Positions 55,101 to 61,553 of a DNA stretch of 64,000 nucleotides are shown in pieces (position 1 is the first letter of the stretch; every line of letters begins with the position of its first letter). A program made the translations under genes and the position numbers. The DNA comes from Pyrenochaeta sp. MPI-SDFR-AT-0127 (taxonomy: Eukaryota; Ascomycota; Dothideomycetes; Pleosporales; Cucurbitariaceae), in contig JAGTJM010000030.1 of assembly GCA_020747015.1 (NCBI GenBank), forward strand, positions 62,001-126,000, in the 5' to 3' direction. A model generated the notes under the pieces. That model was not told the DNA's origin and did not search any database. It saw only the letters and a program-made list of their open reading frames with translations.

Positions 55101-57790
55101 ACGCGAATGGTAGATGTATCTGTGTTGTCGTTGTGCCCCCCAAGATACTGCTCCACGATGCTTTGTAAACTTTTTTCATCACTGTCCGGGCTTTCGACAT
55201 AGAGTTCTGTGAATCTCGACCGGATACCGGGCGGTAGATCTTTCTTGCCCACATCAGTGGCGGGATTCATTGCGGCGAAAACTCTGAAATTCGGGTGGGC
55301 GACTACACGCTCCACATTGCCAGTCTCTGTGAGCAAAATTGAAGGATTGCCGTCAGGGCCACCACCCAAGAGGTCAGTGAGTGCCTCTAGTGTGTCGGAC
55401 GAAGCCAAGTTGATCTCGTCAAGTAACACCCAGTCACCGTTTCTGACGGCCTTGACAATGTTACCTTCAAGAAATGAGAACGCAAAAGCCTCAGAGCCAC
55501 TAGCAAGCTGAGCCTCCAGATCTTGAAGATCCGTCGCAAACTTCTCCCATCGTGCCTTCGGGAAATTCACAGGTAAGGAGTCTGTCTTGCGTTTCTTCTT
55601 GGGCTGACCGCCTTCAGGATCCGGAGACGATGTTTGTGATTCGTGTGATTTACGAGCCGCATCGACCATTTTCAAGGCTTCGCGCCAAAGCGTGCAGACG
55701 CGCCGCCACTCGCCTTTCGCAACGCGTTTGCCGAGCATCTCAATAAAGCGTAGATTCTTCTTTCTTGAGAAGGTAGTATCAAAGAGGTCGTCAAATTCGT
55801 CCTTTAGTGGGATCACTAGGCTGCGGACATTTACAGGCTTGAAGCCTCCAAGCAAGTCACCGCTCTCACTTTGCTGAGACAGATTGAACGCCACGAGCTT
55901 CCGACCAAGTTGCTCAGCCAGGTACTGAATGCAGGTCGTCTTTCCGGTGCCTGTCTCACCGACGAGTAGAAGTGGCTCTTGTCGATCCACCGCAACAGCG
56001 ATCTTTTCCAACAGGCGGAGCGTGTAGTCGTTAGTCGAGAATGGTCGCCCTGAGGTTGGTCTCTTCGACGATCTATGCTTGGAGAGTCTCGCTCTTCCGA
56101 TTTGAATCGTCCCAGAAGCAGTAGCTTTCGATGGTGCTGAAAATGCAACGATACGATTCTTCAGGAGATGATCGCGCCTCTGCGGGTCGATATGCAGCTC
56201 TTCAGCTACACTCGACATGACGGTCATGCGTGCTGTTTCACCACGCAAACTTCCAGCAAAGCAATCGAAAGCTTCCATGAAAATGTCGTCCTTCTGAGCA
56301 GTACTGAATGTCGAGGAGTGCGTGAGCAGAATAGCTATTCTGTCACACCACTTTAAAAGATCTCGTGGAGTCATGGCGCGAATTGATGTGCCGTTCTCGG
56401 ACGAAAATCTCGCGTCCGAATATAGGGCCAGTAGTCGTGAGTAGACTCCAATTATGCCAGATAAGTGCCTTTGTAGTGCTGGGTATTTCGCACTTATGAC
56501 TTGCTGAAACTCTGGCAGTTCTGGCATTTGTATCGAGATCGACTTCCAAAACCTATGTCCAATCATGTTCTGGCGGGGCACTATTTCCTGGCCCTTTGGA
56601 TTGAGTGTACTTCGCATCGTAGCAATGATACGAAAGCCTCTCGCTGCTCGTACAGTCTCTCCCCGACTGGGAATGAGTAATTCTCCTCGCTCAATCAGTG
56701 GCAAAAGAGTGCTAATGACCTCGTTTGGCGCCCGATCCAAATCCTCAATGAATATCCATCTGCCTTCTCTTACCGCAGTCGTGAGCACACCAGATCGCCA
56801 GCTGAATGTTCCCGGCTTAGCTCCAGTGGCGTACATGCCAATCAGTAGCTTTGCGTCGCTTTGCTCATTCAGGTGAAGAGTGACCATCTTATCCAATTTG
56901 TTAAGTTGCCAAGCAAAGTGGCGTATAAGAAGTGTCTTTCCTGAGCCGGCAAGACCTGTGAGCAGGAGTGGGCTAGACCCTAGCAGCCCCTCAGCGAGGT
57001 TCTTCAAATTTTCTTCTGTCGTCGCTGTTGATATAAGCTCGGCAGGGCGCTCCTGCGACGGTGCTCCGCCGAGTCGAGGTATCAAAATACCATTGACGTT
57101 AATAGTGTATGGTGAAAGCTCCTGATTGACAGACGCATGGTACGAATCGTCTCGAGATAAGAGTCTTTTGTAGACTTTGAATTGTAAGCTCTTCCATCTC
57201 TTCTCCTCCCATAGCGATAAGAACCGGTAATCAATCTTTTGGCCTTCCCATGGTCCTTCAATGTCACCATCTCCGGCGAATCTCGCAATCATTTCCTGTG
57301 TGGCATGATCGGCTGCGTGGACATACAAACAAAAAGTCCGAACAGCTAGATATCGCACAGGGTGACTCGAATGTCGGAATAAGGTCTCTAGAGCAAGTGG
57401 TCGTACATAGCTGGCGAAAGTTCTGCAATCGTAGCTGAGGAGTCGAAATAATCCTAGCAAGAGCTCGACTAGATCTGATTCTTTGGAAAGATTCAAAAGT
57501 TTGCTTGAAGTTGTGGAGGCTTGCGATCTTAACACTGGCGAATTCGAGGCGTGTATAAGAAATTGTTCCACGTGCTCTGCCAGGTGTGGCGCAAGTGGTA
57601 ATAGTCGTCCAAAGGCTGAGATTTTCGCCTCGGTCTCCGCGCCAGATTGGATCCATCGCGCACAAAGTTCTGTGAAAAGTCCTCCATATTGAACAAAAAG
57701 GTCGTCGGTAGATTCTGACTTTAAAGCTTCTCTGGCAAGCACACTGATATTGACCGGTTTAGCAGCCATTCTGGTGTTCTTCCCCTCCAT
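43106..57790 (-). CDS. MDN1: Midasin, giant AAA+ ATPase of 60S ribosome assembly
   Basis: One uninterrupted exon of 14.7 kb, 4,894 aa, normal for the family. Midasin removes assembly factors (Rsa4 and Ytm1 in yeast) from pre-60S particles in the nucleolus and nucleoplasm. Six AAA+ modules are marked by Walker A motifs near residues 284 (GLAGSGKT), 618 (GETGTGKT), 1057 (GPTSSGKT), 1352 (GETGCGKT), 1733 (GNPGVGKT) and 2048 (SPPGSGKT). A long helical linker follows, then an Asp/Glu-rich segment at about 4030-4547, and a C-terminal MIDAS/VWA domain with the metal-binding DDSKS near 4663. Module 6 has the least typical glycine pattern but keeps GKT. The next gene, MRPL12, starts 253 bp away on the other strand, so they share a promoter region. 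A second in-frame Met (residue 8) could also start it. Confidence 0.98.
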   Translation of the reverse strand: MEGKNTRMAAKPVNISVLAREALKSESTDDLFVQYGGLFTELCARWIQSGAETEAKISAFGRLLPLAPHLAEHVEQFLIHASNSPVLRSQASTTSSKLLNLSKESDLVELLLGLFRLLSYDCRTFASYVRPLALETLFRHSSHPVRYLAVRTFCLYVHAADHATQEMIARFAGDGDIEGPWEGQKIDYRFLSLWEEKRWKSLQFKVYKRLLSRDDSYHASVNQELSPYTINVNGILIPRLGGAPSQERPAELISTATTEENLKNLAEGLLGSSPLLLTGLAGSGKTLLIRHFAWQLNKLDKMVTLHLNEQSDAKLLIGMYATGAKPGTFSWRSGVLTTAVREGRWIFIEDLDRAPNEVISTLLPLIERGELLIPSRGETVRAARGFRIIATMRSTLNPKGQEIVPRQNMIGHRFWKSISIQMPELPEFQQVISAKYPALQRHLSGIIGVYSRLLALYSDARFSSENGTSIRAMTPRDLLKWCDRIAILLTHSSTFSTAQKDDIFMEAFDCFAGSLRGETARMTVMSSVAEELHIDPQRRDHLLKNRIVAFSAPSKATASGTIQIGRARLSKHRSSKRPTSGRPFSTNDYTLRLLEKIAVAVDRQEPLLLVGETGTGKTTCIQYLAEQLGRKLVAFNLSQQSESGDLLGGFKPVNVRSLVIPLKDEFDDLFDTTFSRKKNLRFIEMLGKRVAKGEWRRVCTLWREALKMVDAARKSHESQTSSPDPEGGQPKKKRKTDSLPVNFPKARWEKFATDLQDLEAQLASGSEAFAFSFLEGNIVKAVRNGDWVLLDEINLASSDTLEALTDLLGGGPDGNPSILLTETGNVERVVAHPNFRVFAAMNPATDVGKKDLPPGIRSRFTELYVESPDSDEKSLQSIVEQYLGGHNDNTDTSTIRVARDVTSLYLEIQQLAKANMLVDGADQKPHFSLRTLTRTLSYARDVAALCGLRRALYEGFHMSFLTFLGKSSEDLVAPLIIKHLFPQKATMKAELGKPLQQPSDGRAYVRQGQYWLRQGAHATEEQPHYIITPFVQRNMNNLIRAASTRKYPVLIQGPTSSGKTSMIEYLAKRSGNKFVRINNHEHTDLQEYLGSYVSGADGKLVFQEGILVRALREGHWIVLDELNLAPTDVLEALNRLLDDNRELLIPETQEVVRPHDDFMLFATQNPAGLYGGRKVLSRAFRNRFLELHFDDIPVEELTEILHRRTMIPETWCKRIVKVYRELSTLRQENRIFEQKSFATLRDLFRWAQRKADTIQDLANNGYMLLAERVRKEEERVAVKRILETVMSEKGPRVTIDEDRLFSSNGCANIDGLSTSIMDSNVDEVVWTRAMRRLFVLVAQALRNNEPVLLVGETGCGKTTVCQLLADQLNNQLHIVNAHQNTETGDLIGAQRPIRNRAAIEDLVRNQVLKVMDSKQTDGIDPATLDMVELLAMYDELDKQTPELIPSLERQLIQQNRIKMTALFEWADGSLVYAMKQGHYFLLDEISLADDSVLERLNSVLEPSRTLLLAEKGPTDSHISASDGFQFLATMNPGGDYGKKELSPALRNRFTEIWVPAMSDLGDISQIVRSKLRLDMAQYAGALVSFSQWFNDKYNTSVASSISIRDTLAWVSFVNKSSYDNPIFAIVHGAAMVFIDTLGANPAGLLAISATSIDDERKACLQHLGKLLEQDVTPLYFGAIDVSSTDQTFQLGAFAIPKFASIAVDASDFSLDAPTTRSNAMRVVRALQLAKPILLEGNPGVGKTTLVTALARAIGKPLTRLNLSEQTDLMDLFGSDVPVEGGAAGTFAWRDAPFLKAMKNGDWVLLDEMNLASQSVLEGLNAVLDHRGEVYISELDQTFYKHQEFRVFAAQNPHHQGGGRKGLPASFVNRFTIVYADVFNPEDLMLICKKVFPGIDEMEVNKLISFVSELDEEVVGRREFGNLGAPWEFNLRDTLRWLQLLASDNFTGSARDFLDTIFVQRFRTQSDRRRLFRLFENVYGVHEPRISLFHNLSTKALQVGLGLVPRDIAVTRPESVSTFRLEQLGPMEALLISVKQNWPVILVSPPGSGKTAMINQLATFVGAELVTFSMNADVDAMDLVGGYEQVDPTREMHRYLEKLGEFARRRIVSSEQLPQAHIKLLEQLQIATSGPASTIGSHLETAAQYDPEASSLLQEFQQLLLSSTQQIDGARFQWVDGILIRALEQGNWLVLDNANLCSSAVLDRLNSLLEPNGYLSINEHSTADGEARIVQPHPNFRIFMTMDARFGELSRAMRNRAVEICLLEPENNHKRDTSTCLEYPLDSAMYRYRQFNENEKHLTETMEQRFDNLSQDDRKSLSSFTNEISKGLTCSPAFLHSNGVDGDRNMQLTPFTLVSQSINDRIAHLSKFMITTWTPYMQSVLQRSGPDALTQLAPFHPLGNELFLNRTDAQKLAGLWYASMYEFMLDLHHMQEKIGTLPSARFERRKERQKLPAFLYAYCQGLVKLVEGIWTEHRNGQNIDIKFLKTLRTLFWAFFALSTESTFDRATFHTYLKMLTADITVTTGTSTSLQQSLSGTLTKQIALFGPDVQLTTGLGMERMWRTFKPSTPKNEAQLKSILDLEILADRFDAIMWKSHLAINDMVQIRERITSSLDLVRRDHVDARELIISLDSAILELEQSIGEDDNVITPYFEAEFEGLCQFLDVAWNDHPRTKQIYITPSPTIVATRAKSTLLARRPTKVGPLTTGKVYEPTETFAKLHHHLGLTHPSGHAVALQRDFHPLLLAKLHGANEVQLAQLDRFENELQVLAQHITLDADRITQDQHHVLESLYRDVYDQIYASHSVDIVQPLHDGNITFHPNAPASELYRTTLQEGFTRCHYPARMIDAKAWIQLGLFGLTLYVPNYPHDPALKPMIERKMFNEEMTHLCQGLDALKQFQLDFTGQDTSFRIRQMEEAVQGMGTEPPVPAIVRPEVSKLDDLHGEFSNLISTIQPLLNGSMSIEEGIRDSTLQENILRIIQRLTEGYRAYDDITDTVTGLLVCLKIGLILGKKEEDDKAQTAVNKSMTHICRDTPFFGRQRAIGKSNQLLLEYEEILGQSDHAVDFRWYVLYSLSILQRTDPASMSGKATRILLHDLFSSFYTDWKTKLLQDQEKEAQNSSLYTYRGMEDDAEEEDRTLFPDYEAEQEEEQVPPVANSNSRERAISLANMHTELFVQGREASESIKLLLDWCAEETTRVSGGKSHGTKHDDAMPAIYLALEKKVDALRSSGTGKTYNFYFDANLPEAKRLIVLIHHIQIRYRQIRNVWPEHTTLSEVLRTCEETLEFRHVDPVAKFITKAEKLHGYMYEWQKVASKEYSTASLYEDLTKLLVNWRQLELTTWARLFDLETDKFRDDAKSWFFVAYETVIAASESIDDENSMKIHVRDLLKSLESFFETTTLGQFEQRIELLQQLRQHTAMRMEDVDRFRIIHAALDNFIHYFSRLEKPIREALANGRQKLEKEVNDVIKLASWKDTNIEALKQSAKTSHRKLSKLVRKFRTLLNQPVSGLVRAGFPDVNHLTQEVSMNTIDTTVDVSTLELCEAVIPVWNKRPTRYQNLTVTIHMMRSLSTPKVDLLNGAAYIDDFLSDLTASITELQKATPSTLTEENKEAVQHLKTQKRKLYADTMKELRQMGVNSNPSVDTLAKQENLSTILSTLAPAKRNGEFGRVAEYHLHKALNILPQVRAVYKEHSGDLTPNDVARSIGYLEGLLQISMRQRSVLSKAVHRLDGVNAPISLLRSFSQQHRLNWVSSQQVEATESLQPSLRWLAAMLQTGVDIVAAQAKLGKTNELDTLIRSMREWTTKLKDLADEFDNLPKLPANVQSDAHQYWEQSVKTAILEANAAFKDWLNNDIARVVLRQIHGFLFFYPEVEVTRLSDEQQQSVEDHANSIFSSCDLILGSMQDVEAALTGVAASTEDATWLVKEEQALSAALNALHSPQISSTLQTLLVNIQFLNEESNLQGAAALFASLQPILDQYVASHKYLINRFDALHASTASLLHRLSRSFIQIGTQGFCQPPEKSADQQKGKDDKLESGTGLGEGEGAEDISKDIEDDEDLEDLAQEKGGEREGSIEEQDDAVDMGEQELEGDTEQVGEKEDKGDESGEEGDDDVQSEVGSVDDLGPSAVDEKMWDEGGKEDDVKDKESKQDVGTENDDDQVAAEQKENEKNGEEGEKEDKQSGQEDDEIEMEGEDQEENVGVGETEKMDPHAKEEETLDLPEDLNIDGQDDDGKEEDDLGGMDLGDDLPDDDMDPDTEPGAPDTIDEVASEQEGQEEKDTTDHIEDEEGQEEQQEEKDDEPMDDAVPLPDDNMPDDEPRHAEDTDQADMNAEAGAGTEANDEAHKNNDEQASASAANQDEGKEGESSEQKQDTAAEDGQLGQTAQPDAGGRGEQPEESRETQSFKKLGDVLEKWYNQQKQISKAQEKDETQVQQIDKEVDMADADFEHVDDEDTQADTQALGTATEEQATALDHEMALPVNDDEEKVPTRPDEDEDDMEGAAGNDVDMEDAEQQQGQQDEQQHSNAMEGQPQAFVGEQTPFSHQEDQDMEDAMSVDEDVSETSSVHEVETKLELTHLDVSTMTPDNARGLWLSHEAATHSLSQQLTEHLRLILAPTLATKLRGDFRTGKRLNLKRIIPYIASGYKRDKIWLRRSQPSKRSYQVMIALDDSKSMAESGASNLALKTLTLVTKSLSMLEVGEVSVVGFGDQVNVAHDFDKPFTSEAGVKVFEQFGFDAAKTNVKGLVDKSLELFSEARRKGPSSSGEDLWQLMLIVSDGICDSHAEIQRLVRKAQEERVMIVFVIIDSSTTAPPIAPKPTPPDNSAAQLKSSNIQEVKEKDKTSILDLQSVEITAEGKVVRWKYMERFPFRYYLVVRDVRELPGVLAGALRQWFGEVAGSA

Positions 57791-58043
57791 CGTTATGAAG
57801 GTTATGCTTTATTCCGGATTCGGGGCGTCTTCCCATAGTTTCGACGCTTCAATATGGCCGAGAAGTTGTTGTAGTGGCGCTGATATCTGCTTGTCGAAGT
57901 TCTCTAACTTTTTTGCGGGCCCCATCGCTTTGCCAAGACACTAAGACCAGACTCCCGAAGGCGCTCCGCAAATTTCAGGAAAGCACGACCACGACATCGA
58001 AAGCCTCTCATCCCATCATCCTCTCGCGTCACATCTACACACA
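57791..58043. promoter_or_regulatory. Divergent promoter region of MDN1 and MRPL12
   Basis: 253 bases between the two start codons. No TATA box; the MRPL12 side has short C-rich tracts (ctcatcccatcatcctctcgcg) common before fungal housekeeping starts. Confidence 0.5.
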
Positions 58044-58740
58044 ATGACTACCCCGGCATCTCGCGCCCTCAGGCGCTGTATCTGCACTGCGAAGTCGACC
58101 GCTTATGTACGACCATCAATTGGAGGAGCACAACAAAGAATACAGAGAAGATGGGCGTCAGGCGAAGCTACTGCAGCTCCTACAAATCCCAAGATTGCGA
58201 CTATCGTGGACCAGATTAGTCAATTGACGCTTTTGGAGACCGCAGATCTCGTATCAACACTAAAGGTATGATATTCCAGGACGTGGGATGAGATCATGGC
58301 CGATCAGAGCCAACTGCATTTGGGATCTTTTGCATAGTTCATTCAATTCCAACCATCGACCAAGCCTGTTTGAATAATACTATAGACCGTGTTACTGACA
58401 ACGCTACTTTCAGACCCGCCTAAACATCCCTGACATGCCAATGGGCGGATTCGCCGCTGGCCCAGCAGGCCCGGCCGCTGCTGCCCCCGTTGAAGAAGAG
58501 GAAGCCGCGCCCGCTGCGCAAGAAAAGACGCTCTTCAACCTCAAGCTTGAGAAATTCGACGCTGGCGCGAAACCAAAGGTTATCAAGGAAATCAAGGCAA
58601 TGTTGGGGTTGAGCTTGGTAGACAGCAAGAAGTTTGTGGAGAGTGCGCCAAAGACGATGAAGGAAGGTGTGCCAAAGGAGGAGGCGGAGAAGATTGTTGA
58701 AACACTGAAGGCACTAGGCGCAACAGTTGTTATGGAGTAA
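58044..58740 (+). CDS. MRPL12: Mitochondrial ribosomal protein bL12m
   Basis: Exons 58044-58265 and 58414-58740, intron 148 nt (GTATGA...TTTCAG), 182 aa. It forms the stalk of the mitochondrial large subunit that recruits translation factors. Residues 1-40 are a basic, Ser/Arg-rich transit peptide. The dimerisation helix domain (IVDQISQLTLLETADLVSTLK) ends at the splice site and continues TRLNIPDMP. An Ala/Pro/Glu-rich hinge follows (GPAGPAAAAPVEEEEAAPA). The C-terminal L7/L12 domain runs from FNLKLEKFDAGAKPKVIKEI to ALGATVVME, with the expected Gly and Lys positions for factor binding. The intron is longer than most in this window. Confidence 0.95.
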
Positions 58741-58983
58741 ACAGCAATGTGTGTCTGTGGTAAGGTGACATGGGAGGAAGAAAAGAAGACACTGTATCAT
58801 AGCATTGCATGTGGCGTGTACAGATATGTTTGGCATGATCTCGGATGTATTCAATATGCGTTACAGTACGTACAATAGATCGGGCGCTTTTTGCACGCCC
58901 GTGGTATCTCTCCCCCAAAACGCCCAGAAATGCTCTCGCAATGCTATCCATGAACGCCCAGACTTCGCCCACACGACAAAATA

Positions 58984-59679
58984 TCAGCCAAATGCGATAG
59001 CCTGCCTTCTCTCCTCCCTATCTTCCCTCCCAACAACCCAATCGTCCTCTCCAATATCGCTCGCTTCTTCCCACAACCTCTCCATTTCCTCCTCTCTCTC
59101 TCCCGGGACCGCCCAGATACTCTCGCGCAGTCTCTTATGCCTCTCTCTATCCTCCTCAATCCTGTGCTCTATTTGCCTCTTATCCATTTTCGCCTGCCCA
59201 TTCTTTGCCTGGCCCCGGTGGGCAGGCGACGTGTCTGTCGTAAAAGGGTGTTCGACCTCGCGTGACTTCAAAACAGCCTCCAACTCTGCAACGGTTTCTG
59301 GCATCAAGATATTCAACAGTCGTAGCGTACCCAAGACCTTCCGCACCACCCTTACGTTGGCACCCTCCTCTCCGACTACGCATTCCACAACTGCTAGTAT
59401 ATCCCTCTGCAGCATGCGTACATAGCCCATTGCACTCGCATCTCCAGCCCCGTTCTCTTTTACTGCCATCTCGCACAGGCACTCAACGAAGAACATAATG
59501 TTGGCGCGCGTATTCATGTTTGTGCGCTCGAGCTGTTCAAGGATACAAGAATGTAGATCCTCGTCCATCTCACGATTTTTGAGCGCATAGAGAGCGGCTT
59601 TTTGCAGTGAGGTGTGAGATGCGCTGAGATGGGAGAGGAGCGTAGTGAAGCGCTGGCGAACTTCGAAAGGGTCGGCCAT
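58984..59679 (-). CDS. CTK3: CTD kinase I gamma subunit
   Basis: One exon, 231 aa from Met 59679; an in-frame upstream Met at 59718 would add 13 residues, and the inner start (MADPFEVRQRF) is preferred as it opens the conserved domain. With CTK1 (kinase) and CTK2 (cyclin) it phosphorylates Ser2 of the RNA polymerase II tail during elongation. Residues 1-135 are the CID-like helical domain (LERTNMNTRANIMFFVECL is its best landmark). The C-terminal CTK3 motif is MDKRQIEHRIEEDRERHKRL followed by IWAVP. It converges on MRPL12 (243 bp between stops) and diverges from the P5C reductase gene. Confidence 0.92.
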   Translation of the reverse strand: MADPFEVRQRFTTLLSHLSASHTSLQKAALYALKNREMDEDLHSCILEQLERTNMNTRANIMFFVECLCEMAVKENGAGDASAMGYVRMLQRDILAVVECVVGEEGANVRVVRKVLGTLRLLNILMPETVAELEAVLKSREVEHPFTTDTSPAHRGQAKNGQAKMDKRQIEHRIEEDRERHKRLRESIWAVPGEREEEMERLWEEASDIGEDDWVVGREDREERRQAIAFG

Positions 59680-59970
59680 GTCGACGGGCCGATCGCGAAT
59701 GTTGGTGGATAGATTCACTAGGTGGAAAGGATGCGCTCGCGCTTGTTGATGGGTAAATGTGGAGGCGGTTTGTCAATGTGGCTTGCGATAGCTTTGGTGG
59801 TGAGCTGGGAGAGCTGTCGCCGCCGCTTACCTTCGGCGGTGGTCAAAGCACAGGATTTATTTACTTAGGTAACCCCGCCGACGTCGCTCTGGGGAATCTT
59901 TTGTTACAGTCACTTTCCTCTATATTAACTCAGCACCACGAAAAAGAACACACATAATATATCAGTCAAG
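59680..59970. promoter_or_regulatory. Divergent promoter region of CTK3 and PRO3
   Basis: 291 bases. A GC-rich inverted repeat, cgccgccgc then ggcggtgg, lies near 59815-59845; no TATA box is obvious on either side. No known factor site is claimed. Confidence 0.5.
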
Positions 59971-61141
59971 ATGGCGAACACTCAAGAATCTAAGGGTCTA
60001 ACATTGACCGTCCTCGGCGCTGGTACGTACATACAACTTTCCTTTGATATAGTACCCCGCGAGGGGCACAAGAGCAACTCTACAGTTAACGGAGGATACA
60101 AGAAGACTTGGAAGTCTTAAATGTCTATCTTTTTGTTTTACTCTAGTTTCGAACAGTTGTTGTTCTTCTTGACGACTTCATATTCCCTGGAACCTTCTTC
60201 ACGCGCTATTACACATCATTCATTAACCACACCCTCCAGGCACAATGGGCATAGCCATAATGGGCGGCGTAATGTCATCCCTCGCCTCTTCCAAAACTGC
60301 CGCCGTCCTTGACCCCTCTTCTTCATCCAAAGACACGCCCAATCTCTCCAACTTCATTGCCTGCGACCAATGGAAGCCTGCCGAAGAAAACGTTCGCAAA
60401 GCCCTGGGCCACTACAACTTCCCACTGCAAACGCTCACAAACGAGAACCTTACGGGTGTGCAACAAGCCGATATCATATTACTGAGTTGCAAACCGCATG
60501 GATACAAAACAATCCTTGGCGAGAAGGGTATGGGCGAGGCGCTGAAGGGCAAGGTGATTGTGAGCATATTGGCAGGTGTGACTCAAGCACAGATTGAAGC
60601 CTTCTTGTACCCCGAGGGCGTAGAGAAAGCGGAAAACCCGTGCAGAGTCGTCCGCGTCATGCCCAACACTGCTTCGTTCGTCGGCGAGTCCATGAGCGTC
60701 ATCCAAACCTCAGAACCACCCCTAAGCGATGCTCAGTCCACCCTTGTCAACTTCATCTTCAGCTCCATTGGCCGCGTCGTCACGCTTCCGCCTGGACAGA
60801 TGGATGTCAGCACCGCGCTGTGTGGTTCGGGCCCTGCCTTCTTCGCTTTGATCCTCGAGGCAGCTGCCGACGGTGCGGTTGCCATGGGTCTGCCGAGGGC
60901 GGAAGCACAGCTTATGGCTGCGCAGACGATGCGTGGCACCACTGGTCTAGTGTTGAATGGAGAGCATCCCGCCGTGTTGAAGGACAAGGTCTCGACGCCT
61001 GGAGGATGCACTATTGGCGGACTCATGAGCCTGGAGCAGGATGGAGTACGGGGAGCAGTGGCGAAGGCGATTCGGGAGGCTACTGTTGTTGCGTCGCGGT
61101 TGGGCGGAGAGACGAGGGAGTTTGTCAATCATAGACGATAG
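59971..61141 (+). CDS. PRO3: Pyrroline-5-carboxylate reductase
   Basis: Exons 59971-60022 and 60240-61141, intron 217 nt (GTACGT...CTCCAG), 317 aa. It catalyses the last step of proline synthesis, P5C plus NAD(P)H to proline, in the cytosol. The intron splits the dinucleotide-binding loop, which the splice restores as LTVLGAGTMGIAIMGG (residues 12-27). Later landmarks are RVMPNTASFVGESM, DVSTALCGSGPAFFAL and the family signature STPGGCTIGGLMSLEQDGVR near the C-terminus. Length fits fungal members. The first exon is only 17 codons, so starting at the internal ATG 60245 would lose the first glycines of the Rossmann motif and is rejected. Confidence 0.95.
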
Positions 61142-61553
61142 ACGTGAAAAAAAGGAAAGAACAGGCCTGTTTTCTGTGAAAGCGTTGGTAGTTTGGATCA
61201 CAAATGAGAAACAAAAGTAACGATAGACTCGGATTACGACAAAAGGAATAATACCAAAAATCTCTTCCATTAAAAAGCAGCCACTCTGAAACCCAGAATT
61301 ATATTTTTGTTTAACCACTGTCTAAGCCTACGCTACAGAGGTACAGTACATTGCGGATCGCGCACATGCTTATCTGTTAGAGGGTATAATACAAGAAGAT
61401 GAGAACATCCAAAAATCCTGCCCATCCAGAATAGCTACCCATATTGATGCATAGCAAAGGAACCAGCTGACGCTATGGCCCACAAATCCTCCCAATCCTT
61501 ATTCTCCAATCACCATCTCTGGTCTTGGAATGAATCGTAGAGTTATAGGTATC
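61142..61553. other. Convergent intergenic spacer
   Basis: 411 bases between two 3' ends; only expected untranslated sequence with A-rich poly(A)-signal-like strings. Confidence 0.5.

Noticed and set aside
60121..60312. 63-codon frame beginning MSIFLFYSS
   Set aside because: It lies mostly inside the P5C reductase intron and overlaps exon 2 in another frame.
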